A DNA stretch of 37,317 nt from an uncultured Collinsella sp. (lineage in GTDB: Bacteria; Actinomycetota; Coriobacteriia; Coriobacteriales; Coriobacteriaceae). Shown here piece after piece: positions 16,053-23,214 of this stretch. Location of the stretch: contig UQDE01000021.1 of the NCBI GenBank assembly GCA_900539735.1, positions 1 to 37,317 on the forward strand, written 5' to 3'. The stretch's first letter is position 1; the number at the start of each line of letters is the position of its first letter. A program made the position numbers and the translations under genes. The notes under the pieces were generated by a model that saw only the letters and a program-made list of their open reading frames with translations, was not told the DNA's origin and did not search any database.

Positions 16053-17045
16053 ATGACTACTCAGGAACAGGTTAAGGACGTCGTCTCCCAGGTTTTGGCC
16101 GACAAGGCAGACAAGGGCGGCATCAAGCGCGTCGTGTGGATTGGCGCCGGCGGATCCAACGGCGGCAACTATCCTGCCCAGTACTTTATGGAGCACGAGG
16201 CCACGCAGGTCGTGAGCTCCAGCTACACCAGCAATGAGTTCGTGCACGCCACGCCCGCCTACGTTAACGAGAACACCCTGGCCGTCGTCGTGTCCATGCG
16301 CGGCACCAAGGAGACCATCGTCGCCGCCCAGGTCGCCAAGGACCACGGCGCCAGCACCATCGCCATCTATGTCGACGAGTCCGGCCTCACCGAGGTCTGC
16401 GACTACAAGATCCAGTATGACAGCCTGGCCGTCGACGAGTCTTGCATGGGCCGTACCAACTCCGCCGTCGTGACCATGATCGCCATGGAGCTTACGCAGC
16501 AGACCGAGGGCTATGCCGAGTATGAGACCGCTATGGCCGCCTTCGACCTGGTCGACCCCATCTATCGCAAGGCCGTCGAGTACACCCGTCCGCTCGCCGC
16601 CAAGTGGGCCGAGCAAAACGCCGACAAGCCCTGCATCAACGTGATGGCTCAGGGTCCGCTCTTTGGTGCCGCCTACGTCTTTAGCATCTGCAACGTGCAG
16701 GAGATGCTGCAGATCGACTCCTGCACCATCAACACCTGCGACTTCTTCCACGGCCCCTTCGAGATCCTGGACAAGCGCACCTCGCTGTTCCAGCTCATCA
16801 GCGTCGGCCGCAGCCGCTGCAACGACGAGCGCGGCATCCGCTTCGTCAACCAGTACGGTGGCGAGCGCGTCTATCAGCTCGACGCCAAGGAGCTCGGCCT
16901 CAACGACATCAAGGACAGCGTGAGCGAGTACTTCAATCACCTGATCTTTGCCCCGATCCTCAACAACGTGTACATGCGTGCGCTCTCTGCCGTCACCCAC
17001 AAGGACTACATGACGCGCCGCTACATGTGGAAGCTGGACTACTAG
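16053..17045 (+). CDS. SIS-domain deglycase 1 (FrlB/FraB type)
   Basis: This 330-residue protein has two sugar-isomerase (SIS) domains and ends in RRYMWKLDY, the signature tail of FrlB-type fructosamine-6-phosphate deglycases. Those enzymes split a phosphorylated Amadori compound into sugar 6-phosphate and free amine. The first SIS motif is GAGGSNGG (31-38). Glu217 and His233, 16 apart in VQEMLQ and FFHGPFEI, match the spacing of the catalytic Glu/His pair I recall for FraB. It is the most divergent of the three paralogues. The phosphate loop, usually SHSGNT, reads SMRGTKET, and the usual GE before the His block is CD (CDFFHGP). It likely accepts a different glycated substrate. It is divergent from GntR-1, and an AGAAAGG site precedes the ATG. 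Confidence 0.85.
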   Translation: MTTQEQVKDVVSQVLADKADKGGIKRVVWIGAGGSNGGNYPAQYFMEHEATQVVSSSYTSNEFVHATPAYVNENTLAVVVSMRGTKETIVAAQVAKDHGASTIAIYVDESGLTEVCDYKIQYDSLAVDESCMGRTNSAVVTMIAMELTQQTEGYAEYETAMAAFDLVDPIYRKAVEYTRPLAAKWAEQNADKPCINVMAQGPLFGAAYVFSICNVQEMLQIDSCTINTCDFFHGPFEILDKRTSLFQLISVGRSRCNDERGIRFVNQYGGERVYQLDAKELGLNDIKDSVSEYFNHLIFAPILNNVYMRALSAVTHKDYMTRRYMWKLDY

Positions 17046-17081
17046 GGGATAGAGCGGCCTAACAGCTCGATGTCCTCATAA

Positions 17082-17146
17082 GTTGCGGTGGAATAGTTCC
17101 TGCTTGGGGGCTTGAAGCCTCTATTTAGGAACTATTTCACCGCAAC
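17082..17146. repeat. GTTGCGGTG palindromic repeat
   Basis: Arms of 20 bp (17082-17101 and 17127-17146) match with one mismatch around a 25 nt loop. The arms begin GTTGCGGTGGAATAG. It lies just after deglycase 1 and has no T-run, so it is not a classical terminator. No second copy is in this window. Confidence 0.8.
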
Positions 17147-17220
17147 CGCCCAGTAATCCGCTGGGGGCGGAGGAAAACGGATCACTTATCCGCTCGCCGA
17201 TTTGTGTCTTGAAAAATGTA

Positions 17221-17236
17221 TATAACGACTATAACG
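17221..17236. promoter_or_regulatory. TATAACG direct repeat upstream of the EamA gene
   Basis: TATAACG occurs at 17221-17227 and 17230-17236. Related motifs occur before the PTS operon (18500-18525), GntR-2 (24271-24296) and the last gene (37211-37220). A TTGAAA hexamer (17209-17214) lies upstream but its spacing to these TATAAC boxes is poor, so the promoter itself is unclear. Confidence 0.5.
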
Positions 17237-17276
17237 TAGTACGAAACATATTGGAAACAATACCGAGGAGGCTGCG

Positions 17277-18359
17277 TTGAAGAAGAGCAATCTGGGCTAT
17301 GTGCTGGTGCTGATCGCCGCGCTTATGTGGGGCAGCATCGGAATCTTTGTAAACGGCATCTCGGCCATGGGCGTTTCGTCCCAGAGCATGGCTGCCTTTC
17401 GCTTGTTGGTCGGAGCGCTTATCTTGGCGCCGGTCCTGATGTTTATGGGCTGCCGTCCGGGTGAGGGGTCTACCGTGGCTCAGGGCCCGCTGGCCCTGTT
17501 CAAGGCAAGCCCTAAAGAGCTTGTTCCCTGCGCGCTTGTCGGTATCGTCGGTCTGGCCGCCGCCAACACCTGCTATTACGAGTGCATGGGCGAGGTGGGC
17601 ATGTCCACGGCCTCGGTGCTGCTCTACACCTCGCCGGTGTTTGGCGTCATGCTCGGCCGCGTGCTTTATCGCGAGGACGTGACCCCCAACAAGCTCGTTG
17701 CCATTGTCTTTAACATCGTTGGCTGCGTGCTTGCGGTGACCAATGGCGACCTTTCCGGTTTTCATTTTTCGGTTTGGGGCGTCACGTCGGGCGTGATTGC
17801 AGGCTTTTGCGGTGCGTCGCTCGCGGTGTTTAGCCGAATAGCAACCAAGACGGTCCACCCGCTGGCTGTCACGTTTTGGGGCTTTGTTTTTGGCGGTGCG
17901 GTTATGGCGGCTATCGCGGCTCCGTGGCCGGATGTCGCCGCGGCAATGTCGCCACAGCTGCTGCTGCTGTTCCTTGGCTTTGGACTCATCCCCACGGCCG
18001 TGGCTTATATCTTATATATGCAGGGTCTATCCATGGGGCTCGAGACGTCGAAAGTTCCCGTCGTAATGTCATTCGAGACGGTCGTCACCGTACTGGTGGG
18101 CATTGGTGTCTATGCCGAGCCCGCCGGCGCGATCAAAGTCCTGGGCATCGTGCTGGTGCTCGCGTCCATCCTGATTATGAACACCGACTTCTCCAAGCTG
18201 CGCAACAGTGTGTTTGTCGGTCATGTCATTGAGAGCATGACCTTTAAGCCCAATGCGTGGTGGACCGAAAAATCGCAGGACATGGATCTGTTTAAGGAGC
18301 GCACCGGCATCGCGCTGGAGCCCACCGTGCAGGAAAGCCCCTGGTACTTCGTGCGATAA
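17277..18359 (+). CDS. EamA/DMT-family transporter
   Basis: This 360-residue membrane protein has the ten-helix drug/metabolite transporter layout, two EamA repeats of about 140 residues each (the first starts GYVLVLIAALMWGSIGIFVNGIS; the second near SVWGVTSGVIAGFCGASLAVFSRI). EamA proteins often export amino acids or other small metabolites. After the last helix there is an unusual tail of about 55 residues ending SPWYFVR, likely cytosolic. The start is TTG at 17277, chosen because GAGGAGG lies 5 nt upstream and the first helix begins at once. It lies between deglycase 1 and the PTS operon, under a TATAACG repeat shared with that operon. A role in releasing the freed amino acid is an inference. 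Confidence 0.85.
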   Translation: MKKSNLGYVLVLIAALMWGSIGIFVNGISAMGVSSQSMAAFRLLVGALILAPVLMFMGCRPGEGSTVAQGPLALFKASPKELVPCALVGIVGLAAANTCYYECMGEVGMSTASVLLYTSPVFGVMLGRVLYREDVTPNKLVAIVFNIVGCVLAVTNGDLSGFHFSVWGVTSGVIAGFCGASLAVFSRIATKTVHPLAVTFWGFVFGGAVMAAIAAPWPDVAAAMSPQLLLLFLGFGLIPTAVAYILYMQGLSMGLETSKVPVVMSFETVVTVLVGIGVYAEPAGAIKVLGIVLVLASILIMNTDFSKLRNSVFVGHVIESMTFKPNAWWTEKSQDMDLFKERTGIALEPTVQESPWYFVR

Positions 18360-18499
18360 GGGATTGGCGCGGCGTCTGATCGGGCACCGCCTGGCCAGCG
18401 CCGGCCTTCCCTGCGCCAACGTTACGAGTACGTTAAACCCGTCAACGGTCGTTTTTCACCCGCGAACGGTCTTTATACTAATTAGCAATATCCGCAACG

Positions 18500-18525
18500 T
18501 ATAAGACGTTATAATGACCATAACG
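18500..18525. promoter_or_regulatory. Promoter/operator of the PTS operon
   Basis: A perfect TATAAT (18510-18515) is embedded in TATAAG (18500), TATAAT (18510) and CATAACG (18519), spaced about 10 bp. CGTTAT (18507-18512) and ATAACG (18520-18525) also form a dyad. A protein bound here would cover the -10 region. A second -10 candidate, TATACT, is at 18474-18479. Confidence 0.6.
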
Positions 18526-18541
18526 AAAAGGAGGAGGCAAG

Positions 18542-19465
18542 ATGAATCAGATCATTCTCGCATCTCATGGCGGCCTGGCCGCAGGCGCCAAAGACACGCT
18601 CGAGATGGTTCTCGGCGACGTGTCGAACGTCCACGTTGTGTCGCTTGCTCGTGACGACAAGGAGCCCATCACCAATAAGGTGGACGCCATGATCGCCACG
18701 TTCAACGCGGACGACACCGTCTATGTGCTGACCGATATGCTCGGCAGCTCGGTCAACAACAACATGGTCGAGCTTTCCAAGAACGGCACGAAGTTCACGG
18801 TTGTCAGCGGTTTCAACATCCCGCTGGCGCTCACGCTTGCTATGAGCCCCGTTCCCGTCAAGGGTGCCGAGCTCGCAGCCCTCATCAACGAGGCCCGCAC
18901 CGGTCTGACCAACCCCAACGCACCGGTCGAGGCCGCCGCGGCTCCCGCCAAGAAGGCCAAGGCATCCCGTCACAGCTCCGGTCCCGCCAAGATCGTCCTC
19001 GCACGTCTTGACTACCGTCTGCTGCACGGCCAGGTCGTCTTTACCTGGACCACCAAGGTTCAGGCCGAGCGCATCATCGTCGTCGACAACGCTGCCGCCA
19101 ACGATGACATCAAGAAGGGCGCTCTTAAGCTGGCCAAGCCCCAGGGCGTGCGCCTGAACGTCTTCACCGTCGAGCGTGCCCTCGCCAAGATGGACAAGCT
19201 CAACACCCTCGGTGAGCGCGTCATGTTCGTCTTTGGCAACACGGCCGAGATGCTGCAGTTCTGCCAGGGCTACAAGCTCGACGCCATCAACCTGGGCGCC
19301 ACCGCCAACCACGACGGTGCCGATCAGATTGGCGGCAAGGACAGCTCCGTCTTCCTCGACGCCACCCAGAAGGCCGACGTCAACCAGCTGCTCGACATGG
19401 GCATCAAGCTCTATGTCCAGCAGACCCCTACGTATCAGAGCGTCGACATCGACGCCAAGCTGTAA
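18542..19465 (+). CDS. Mannose-family PTS component EIIAB (fused)
   Basis: This 307-residue cytosolic protein passes phosphate from HPr to the incoming sugar. The EIIA domain (about 1-125) has the phosphorylated His9 in LASHGGLA. An Ala/Pro/Lys linker (about 126-146) leads to the EIIB domain (about 147-307), with the active His162 in RLDYRLLHGQVVFTW. Mannose ManX has the same A-B fusion, whereas the fructoselysine/glucoselysine PTS of Salmonella has separate A and B proteins as I recall. It starts the PTS operon, with AAAAGGAGGAGG before the ATG. Codon choice (AAG, AAC, GCC, few GCG) is that of a well-expressed gene. Confidence 0.93.
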   Translation: MNQIILASHGGLAAGAKDTLEMVLGDVSNVHVVSLARDDKEPITNKVDAMIATFNADDTVYVLTDMLGSSVNNNMVELSKNGTKFTVVSGFNIPLALTLAMSPVPVKGAELAALINEARTGLTNPNAPVEAAAAPAKKAKASRHSSGPAKIVLARLDYRLLHGQVVFTWTTKVQAERIIVVDNAAANDDIKKGALKLAKPQGVRLNVFTVERALAKMDKLNTLGERVMFVFGNTAEMLQFCQGYKLDAINLGATANHDGADQIGGKDSSVFLDATQKADVNQLLDMGIKLYVQQTPTYQSVDIDAKL

Positions 19466-19501
19466 TCAACCAGGCTTTTGCCTGACTGAAAGGAGAAGGG
19501 T

Positions 19502-20296
19502 ATGAATACGTTCATCAGTGCGGTGCTCGTCGGCCTCGTCGGCGTGTTCTGCATGTGGGACTCCCGCCTGCTCGGTCGTCTTAACTTCGAGCAGCCCCTC
19601 GTTGGCGCTACGCTCGTCGGTCTGCTGCTGGGCGATGTGCCCACCGGCCTTGCCGTCGGTGCCGCCGTCGAGCTCGTGTCCATGGGCCTGGTGCAGGTCG
19701 GCGCTGCCGTTCCGCCCGATATGGTCCTGGGCGGCATCGTGGCCGCTGCCTTTGCGTGCCTGACCGATGCTTCCGCCGAGACCGCCATGACGATCGCCAT
19801 CCCGGTCGCCGTCCTGGGTCAGCTCCTCGGCATCGTGTTCCGTTCCATCATCGCCGCCCTCACCCATGTGGCAGATAACGCGATCGATAACGGAAAGTTC
19901 AAGACCGCCTACCGTATGCACATCTGCGCCGGCTCCGGTCTGTACGCCGTCATGTACTTCCTGCCGATCTTCCTCGCCGTCTTTGTTGGCACCGACCTGG
20001 TTCAGGCCATCGTCAACATGGTTCCCGAGTGGCTGTCCACTGGTCTTAACGTTTCGACCAAGATCATGACCGCCTACGGCTTGGCCCTGCTGCTCACCAT
20101 GATGATCAAGAAGGGTATGACTCCGTTCCTGTTCATCGGTTTCCTGCTCGCCGCTTACCTCAACCTGTCCGTCATCGCGGTCGCTCTGATCGGTGTGTGC
20201 CTGGCTGTCGTCTTCATGGGCTTCAAGTTCAACGGTTCCCATGCAGCCGCCGGTGTCGATTCCGACTACGATCCGCTCGAAGACGACGAAGACTAA
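19502..20296 (+). CDS. Mannose-family PTS component EIIC
   Basis: This 264-residue integral membrane protein forms the sugar channel together with EIID. It opens MNTFISAVLVGLVGVFCMWDSRLLGR and contains QPLVGATLVGLLLGDVPTGLAVGAAVELVSMGLVQVGAAVPPD, the conserved core of the AgaC/ManY group. The acidic tail (YDPLEDDED) is cytosolic. It lies 36 nt after EIIAB with an AAAGGAGAAGG site, and 13 nt before EIID, so the three are one operon. Sugar specificity cannot be read directly; the deglycase genes around it suggest glycated amino acids. Confidence 0.93.
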   Translation: MNTFISAVLVGLVGVFCMWDSRLLGRLNFEQPLVGATLVGLLLGDVPTGLAVGAAVELVSMGLVQVGAAVPPDMVLGGIVAAAFACLTDASAETAMTIAIPVAVLGQLLGIVFRSIIAALTHVADNAIDNGKFKTAYRMHICAGSGLYAVMYFLPIFLAVFVGTDLVQAIVNMVPEWLSTGLNVSTKIMTAYGLALLLTMMIKKGMTPFLFIGFLLAAYLNLSVIAVALIGVCLAVVFMGFKFNGSHAAAGVDSDYDPLEDDED

Positions 20297-20309
20297 GGAG
20301 GAACACACT

Positions 20310-21143
20310 ATGGCAACCGCAACCAAGGACGTGTCCCTGAACAAGAAGGTCAGCCAGTTCTTCTGGCGCTCCTGGGCCATCCAGGCCTCTTGGAACTACG
20401 AGCGTCAGATGAACATGGGCTTCCTCTACGGCATGGTTCCCACGCTCGATCGCCTCTATCCGGATGAGTCCGACCCCAAGCAGCTCGCTGCTAAGAAAGA
20501 GGCTTACCACCGTCACATGGCGTTCTACAACTGCACCCCGCAGACGAGCGCTTTCATCCTGGGCCTCTCCGCCTCCATGGAGGAGGAGTACGCCAAGGAT
20601 CCCGAGAACTTCGATCCCGATTCGATCAACGCGGTCAAGACCTCCCTCATGGGTCCGCTTTCCGGCATCGGTGACTCCTTCTTCCAGGGCACCATCCGCG
20701 TTATCGCCTTTGGCCTGGGCGTTCAGCTGGCTCAGCAGGGCTCCATCATGGGCCCGATCCTGGCTATGCTCATCTCCATCGTCCCCTCTGTGCTGATCAC
20801 TTGGTTCGCAGCCAAGATGGGTTATCAGGGCGGCCACGAGTACCTGAGCAAGCTTCAGGGCGGCGACCTCATGGAGAAGCTCATGTATGTCTGCGGCATC
20901 GTGGGTCTTATGTCCGTGGGCGGCATGATCGCTACGCTGATCGGCGCCACCACCCCGCTGCAGTTCGCTGAGGGCACCGTCGTGATCCAGGACATCCTGG
21001 ACGGCATGATGCCCCAGATGATCTCCCTCGGCCTCACTGGCCTTATGTACTGGCTCATCAAGAAGAACGTCAACACCGGTTGGCTTCTCGTGATCGCCAT
21101 TGTGGGCGGCATCGCCCTCTCCGCGGTCGGCATCCTGGCTTAG
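20310..21143 (+). CDS. Mannose-family PTS component EIID
   Basis: This 277-residue membrane protein pairs with EIIC. Family hallmarks are FWRSWAIQASWNYERQMNMGFLYGM near the start, FILGLSASMEEEYA, and the segment SLMGPLSGIGDSFFQGTIR before the membrane part. Two or three hydrophobic segments occupy the C-terminal half. The ATG at 20310 follows AAGGAGG; an earlier in-frame codon at 20193 would lie inside EIIC. After it come two hairpins without a strong T-run, so transcription may continue into deglycase 2 at reduced level. Confidence 0.93.
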   Translation: MATATKDVSLNKKVSQFFWRSWAIQASWNYERQMNMGFLYGMVPTLDRLYPDESDPKQLAAKKEAYHRHMAFYNCTPQTSAFILGLSASMEEEYAKDPENFDPDSINAVKTSLMGPLSGIGDSFFQGTIRVIAFGLGVQLAQQGSIMGPILAMLISIVPSVLITWFAAKMGYQGGHEYLSKLQGGDLMEKLMYVCGIVGLMSVGGMIATLIGATTPLQFAEGTVVIQDILDGMMPQMISLGLTGLMYWLIKKNVNTGWLLVIAIVGGIALSAVGILA

Positions 21144-21177
21144 TCGCGACTAAGCGCCTAACCGCTTTCCCCCGGGG

Positions 21178-21208
21178 GCCTGCCTGGCATCCCATACCCC
21201 AGGCAGGC
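21178..21208 (+). terminator. Hairpin after EIID, weak or no T-run
   Basis: A perfect 10 bp stem GCCTGCCTGG/CCAGGCAGGC with an 11 nt loop is followed only by TTCC. It may stabilise the upstream mRNA or cause partial termination between the PTS genes and deglycase 2. Confidence 0.5.
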
Positions 21209-21221
21209 TTCCATCCCCAAC

Positions 21222-21252
21222 ATGCGACAATGGGACAGTCCCTTTGTCGCAT
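21222..21252. repeat. GGGACaGTCCC palindrome
   Basis: A 31 bp dyad with 14 of 15 positions paired: ATGCGACAA, then GGGAC-A-GTCCC, then TTGTCGCAT. The GGGACAG core resembles that of the repeats at 15090, 22437, 23123, 32518, 32582 and 33325, but the arms are different. Confidence 0.75.
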
Positions 21253-21342
21253 CCTCAACGGGCCGGCGACTCGGTCCAAACCACAGTAACCCTGCGAGCG
21301 CCCGGCAATGTGGCGCCGCAAAAATTGAAAGGAATGTGTCAG

Positions 21343-22326
21343 ATGTACGAGATCGACCTTAACCTCCCTAAGCAGATCGTCGCTGACGTCCTGTCCAACC
21401 ACGAGATCCACAGCGTCGCTTTCGTCGGCTGCGGCGCCTCCATGTCCGACCTTTACCCCGCCAAGTACTTCCTGGCCAACAACACGGACAAGCTGAACGT
21501 TCAGATCTTCACTGCTAACGAGTTCAACTACGACACGCCTTCCTGGGTCAACGAGCACACCTTCGTGATCACCTGCTCCCTCGGTGGCTCCACGCCCGAG
21601 ACCGTCGAGGCCAACAAGACCGCCAAGAAGCACAACTGCCCGGTCGTCTCCCTCACCAACAAGGCTGGCTCCGCTCTGACCGTCGACGCTGACTACGTCA
21701 TCGTTCACGGCTTCCACGCCAACTTCGCTGCCAAGTGCGAGAAGCCCGGCTACGCCATCGCTCTTGCTGTCGAGATCCTTCAGCAGACCGAGGGCTATGA
21801 CCACTACGAGGACATGATCACCGGCCTCACCAACGTCTTTGAGCTCTGCGAGAACGCTGCTCAGTCCTGCAAGAAGCTCGCCAAGAAGTTCGCCGAGGAC
21901 TTCAAGGACGACAAGATGATCTACTTCATGGCTTCCGGTGCCTCCGAGAAGATGGCTTATTCTCACGCCGCCTTCCTGTTCACCGAGATGCAGTGGATCG
22001 ACGCCGCTGCCTACAACACCGGTGAGTACTTCCACGGCCCGTTCGAGGTTTCCACCGAGGGTAAGCCCTACGTCTTCTTCATGTCCGATGGCGCTACCCG
22101 TCCGATGGACGCCCGCGCCCTCACCTTCCTTAAGCGCATGGGCGCCAAGGTCGCTCTGATCGACTCCAAGGACTACGGCCTGGCTGACGCCGTGCCCGCG
22201 AGCGTCGTCACCTACTTCAACCCGCTGCTGCACCTCGCCGTTATGCGCGAGTACGGCAACCAGATCGCCGAGGCCCGTCAGCACCCGCTGACCATGCGTC
22301 GCTACATGTGGAAGCTTTCCTACTAA
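21343..22326 (+). CDS. SIS-domain deglycase 2 (FrlB type)
   Basis: This 327-residue two-SIS protein closely follows the FrlB pattern: GCGASMSDLYPAKYFL near 29-44, a phosphate loop SLGGSTPET, TEMQWIDAAAYNTGEYFHGPFEV with Glu215 and His231 sixteen apart, and the tail MRRYMWKLSY. Predicted reaction: cleavage of a 6-phosphorylated fructosamine or glucosamine-type adduct to sugar 6-phosphate and free amino acid. It is the deglycase linked directly to the PTS operon and ends at a strong terminator, so it is the best candidate to process what the PTS imports. Codon use is strongly biased (GCT/GCC, AAG, CTC), suggesting high expression. The ATG at 21343 follows AAAGGA by 9 nt; one at 21334 would abut that site. 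Confidence 0.88.
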   Translation: MYEIDLNLPKQIVADVLSNHEIHSVAFVGCGASMSDLYPAKYFLANNTDKLNVQIFTANEFNYDTPSWVNEHTFVITCSLGGSTPETVEANKTAKKHNCPVVSLTNKAGSALTVDADYVIVHGFHANFAAKCEKPGYAIALAVEILQQTEGYDHYEDMITGLTNVFELCENAAQSCKKLAKKFAEDFKDDKMIYFMASGASEKMAYSHAAFLFTEMQWIDAAAYNTGEYFHGPFEVSTEGKPYVFFMSDGATRPMDARALTFLKRMGAKVALIDSKDYGLADAVPASVVTYFNPLLHLAVMREYGNQIAEARQHPLTMRRYMWKLSY

Positions 22327-22359
22327 TCACAAGTAAGTAGACCTTACGGGTTGATTGAG

Positions 22360-22392
22360 AGGGGATGGGGTTTGCGCCCCATCCCCTTTTTT
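22360..22392 (+). terminator. Strong terminator ending the PTS-deglycase operon
   Basis: A stem GGGGATGGGG/CCCCATCCCC with a 6 nt loop is followed by TTTTTT. It separates deglycase 2 from the HAD gene. Confidence 0.95.
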
Positions 22393-22436
22393 GCTCTGGG
22401 GAGGGCGTGTCTGTCGCGTCGCAAATCCCAGATAAA

Positions 22437-22471
22437 ACCTACCAAAATAAACCTGTCCCTTTTTGGCAGGT
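22437..22471. repeat. GGGACAGG-core palindromic repeat, copy 2
   Basis: Arms ACCTACCAAAA and TTTTGGCAGGT flank TAAACCTGTCCCT, the complement of the core at 15090 and 32518. Outside the left arm, CCCAGATAAA matches the complement of the flank of copy 3, so the element extends beyond the hairpin. It ends 2 nt before the HAD Shine-Dalgarno sequence. Confidence 0.85.
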
Positions 22472-22485
22472 GGGAGGAGATGCGT

Positions 22486-23115
22486 ATGATCAAGGCAGTG
22501 CTGTTTGACATGGACGGCGTGCTGGTCGATACCGAGTGGTTCTACAACCGTCGTCGCGTGGCGTTTATGGAAGAGAAGGGCTTTCACTTTGACGAGATCC
22601 CCGATCTTTCGGGGTCTAACGAGCCCGCCATTTGGAAGTCGCTGGTACCTGACGATGTTGAGCTGCGCGAGCGCCTGCGCGTGGAGTACAAGCAGGTCTA
22701 TAGCCCGGACCATCCCGTTCCGTATGCCGAGCTGCTCAACGAGCAGACGGAGCCGGTGATGCGCGCACTGCACGAGCGCGGCGTGAAGTGTGCCATCGCG
22801 AGCTCGTCTTATCGTGAGCTCATTGACGAGCTGGTAGAGATTGCCGGTATCGCCGATGTGCTGGACTACACCATCAGCGGTCACGAGTGCAGTGCGTTTA
22901 AGCCCGACCCCGAGATCTACCTGCGTGCCATGGAGGCGCTGGGGGTGGAGCCTGCCGAGTGCCTGGTTATCGAGGATTCGCCTTTGGGGATCGAGGCCGG
23001 CAAGCGTTCCGGCGCCCGCGTCCTGGCACTGCGTCCGCACGAGGGCGTCAACCTAGATCAGTCCGCCGCCGACGTTATCATCGACAATCTGACCGACATC
23101 CTACCTGCCATTTAG
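22486..23115 (+). CDS. HAD-superfamily phosphatase, beta-phosphoglucomutase-like
   Basis: This 209-residue HAD hydrolase has all four motifs: DMDGVLVDTE (nucleophile and acid Asp), the IASSS segment, the Lys in FKPDPEIYLRAM, and VIEDSPLGIEAGKRSG. A helical cap lies between motifs I and II. It should dephosphorylate, or move the phosphate on, a small sugar phosphate. Next to a deglycase it could handle the sugar phosphate or a toxic phosphorylated Amadori intermediate, but that is an inference, and a terminator separates it from the PTS operon. The ATG at 22486 has GGAGG 8 nt upstream, whereas the one at 22480 abuts it. Confidence 0.88.
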   Translation: MIKAVLFDMDGVLVDTEWFYNRRRVAFMEEKGFHFDEIPDLSGSNEPAIWKSLVPDDVELRERLRVEYKQVYSPDHPVPYAELLNEQTEPVMRALHERGVKCAIASSSYRELIDELVEIAGIADVLDYTISGHECSAFKPDPEIYLRAMEALGVEPAECLVIEDSPLGIEAGKRSGARVLALRPHEGVNLDQSAADVIIDNLTDILPAI

Positions 23116-23122
23116 CAGCAAA

Positions 23123-23157
23123 ACCACCACAAAGGGGACAGGCACCTTTGTGGTGGT
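23123..23157. repeat. CCACCACAAAGG palindromic repeat, copy 1
   Basis: Perfect 13 bp arms ACCACCACAAAGG/CCTTTGTGGTGGT flank GGACAGGCA. Two further copies lie at 32582-32626 and 33325-33359, both in the opposite orientation (core TGCCTGTCC). It separates the HAD gene from the yitT-like gene. Confidence 0.9.
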
Positions 23158-23214
23158 CCATGCTACAATCGCGGGCATGCCCCACAATTACATCTGCCTT
23201 CGAAAGGAGCCTGC

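Noticed and set aside
21178..21252. A full transcription stop between EIID and deglycase 2
   Set aside because: Both hairpins lack a proper T-run, whereas a clear terminator stands after deglycase 2, so I treat the PTS genes and deglycase 2 as one operon with possible attenuation.
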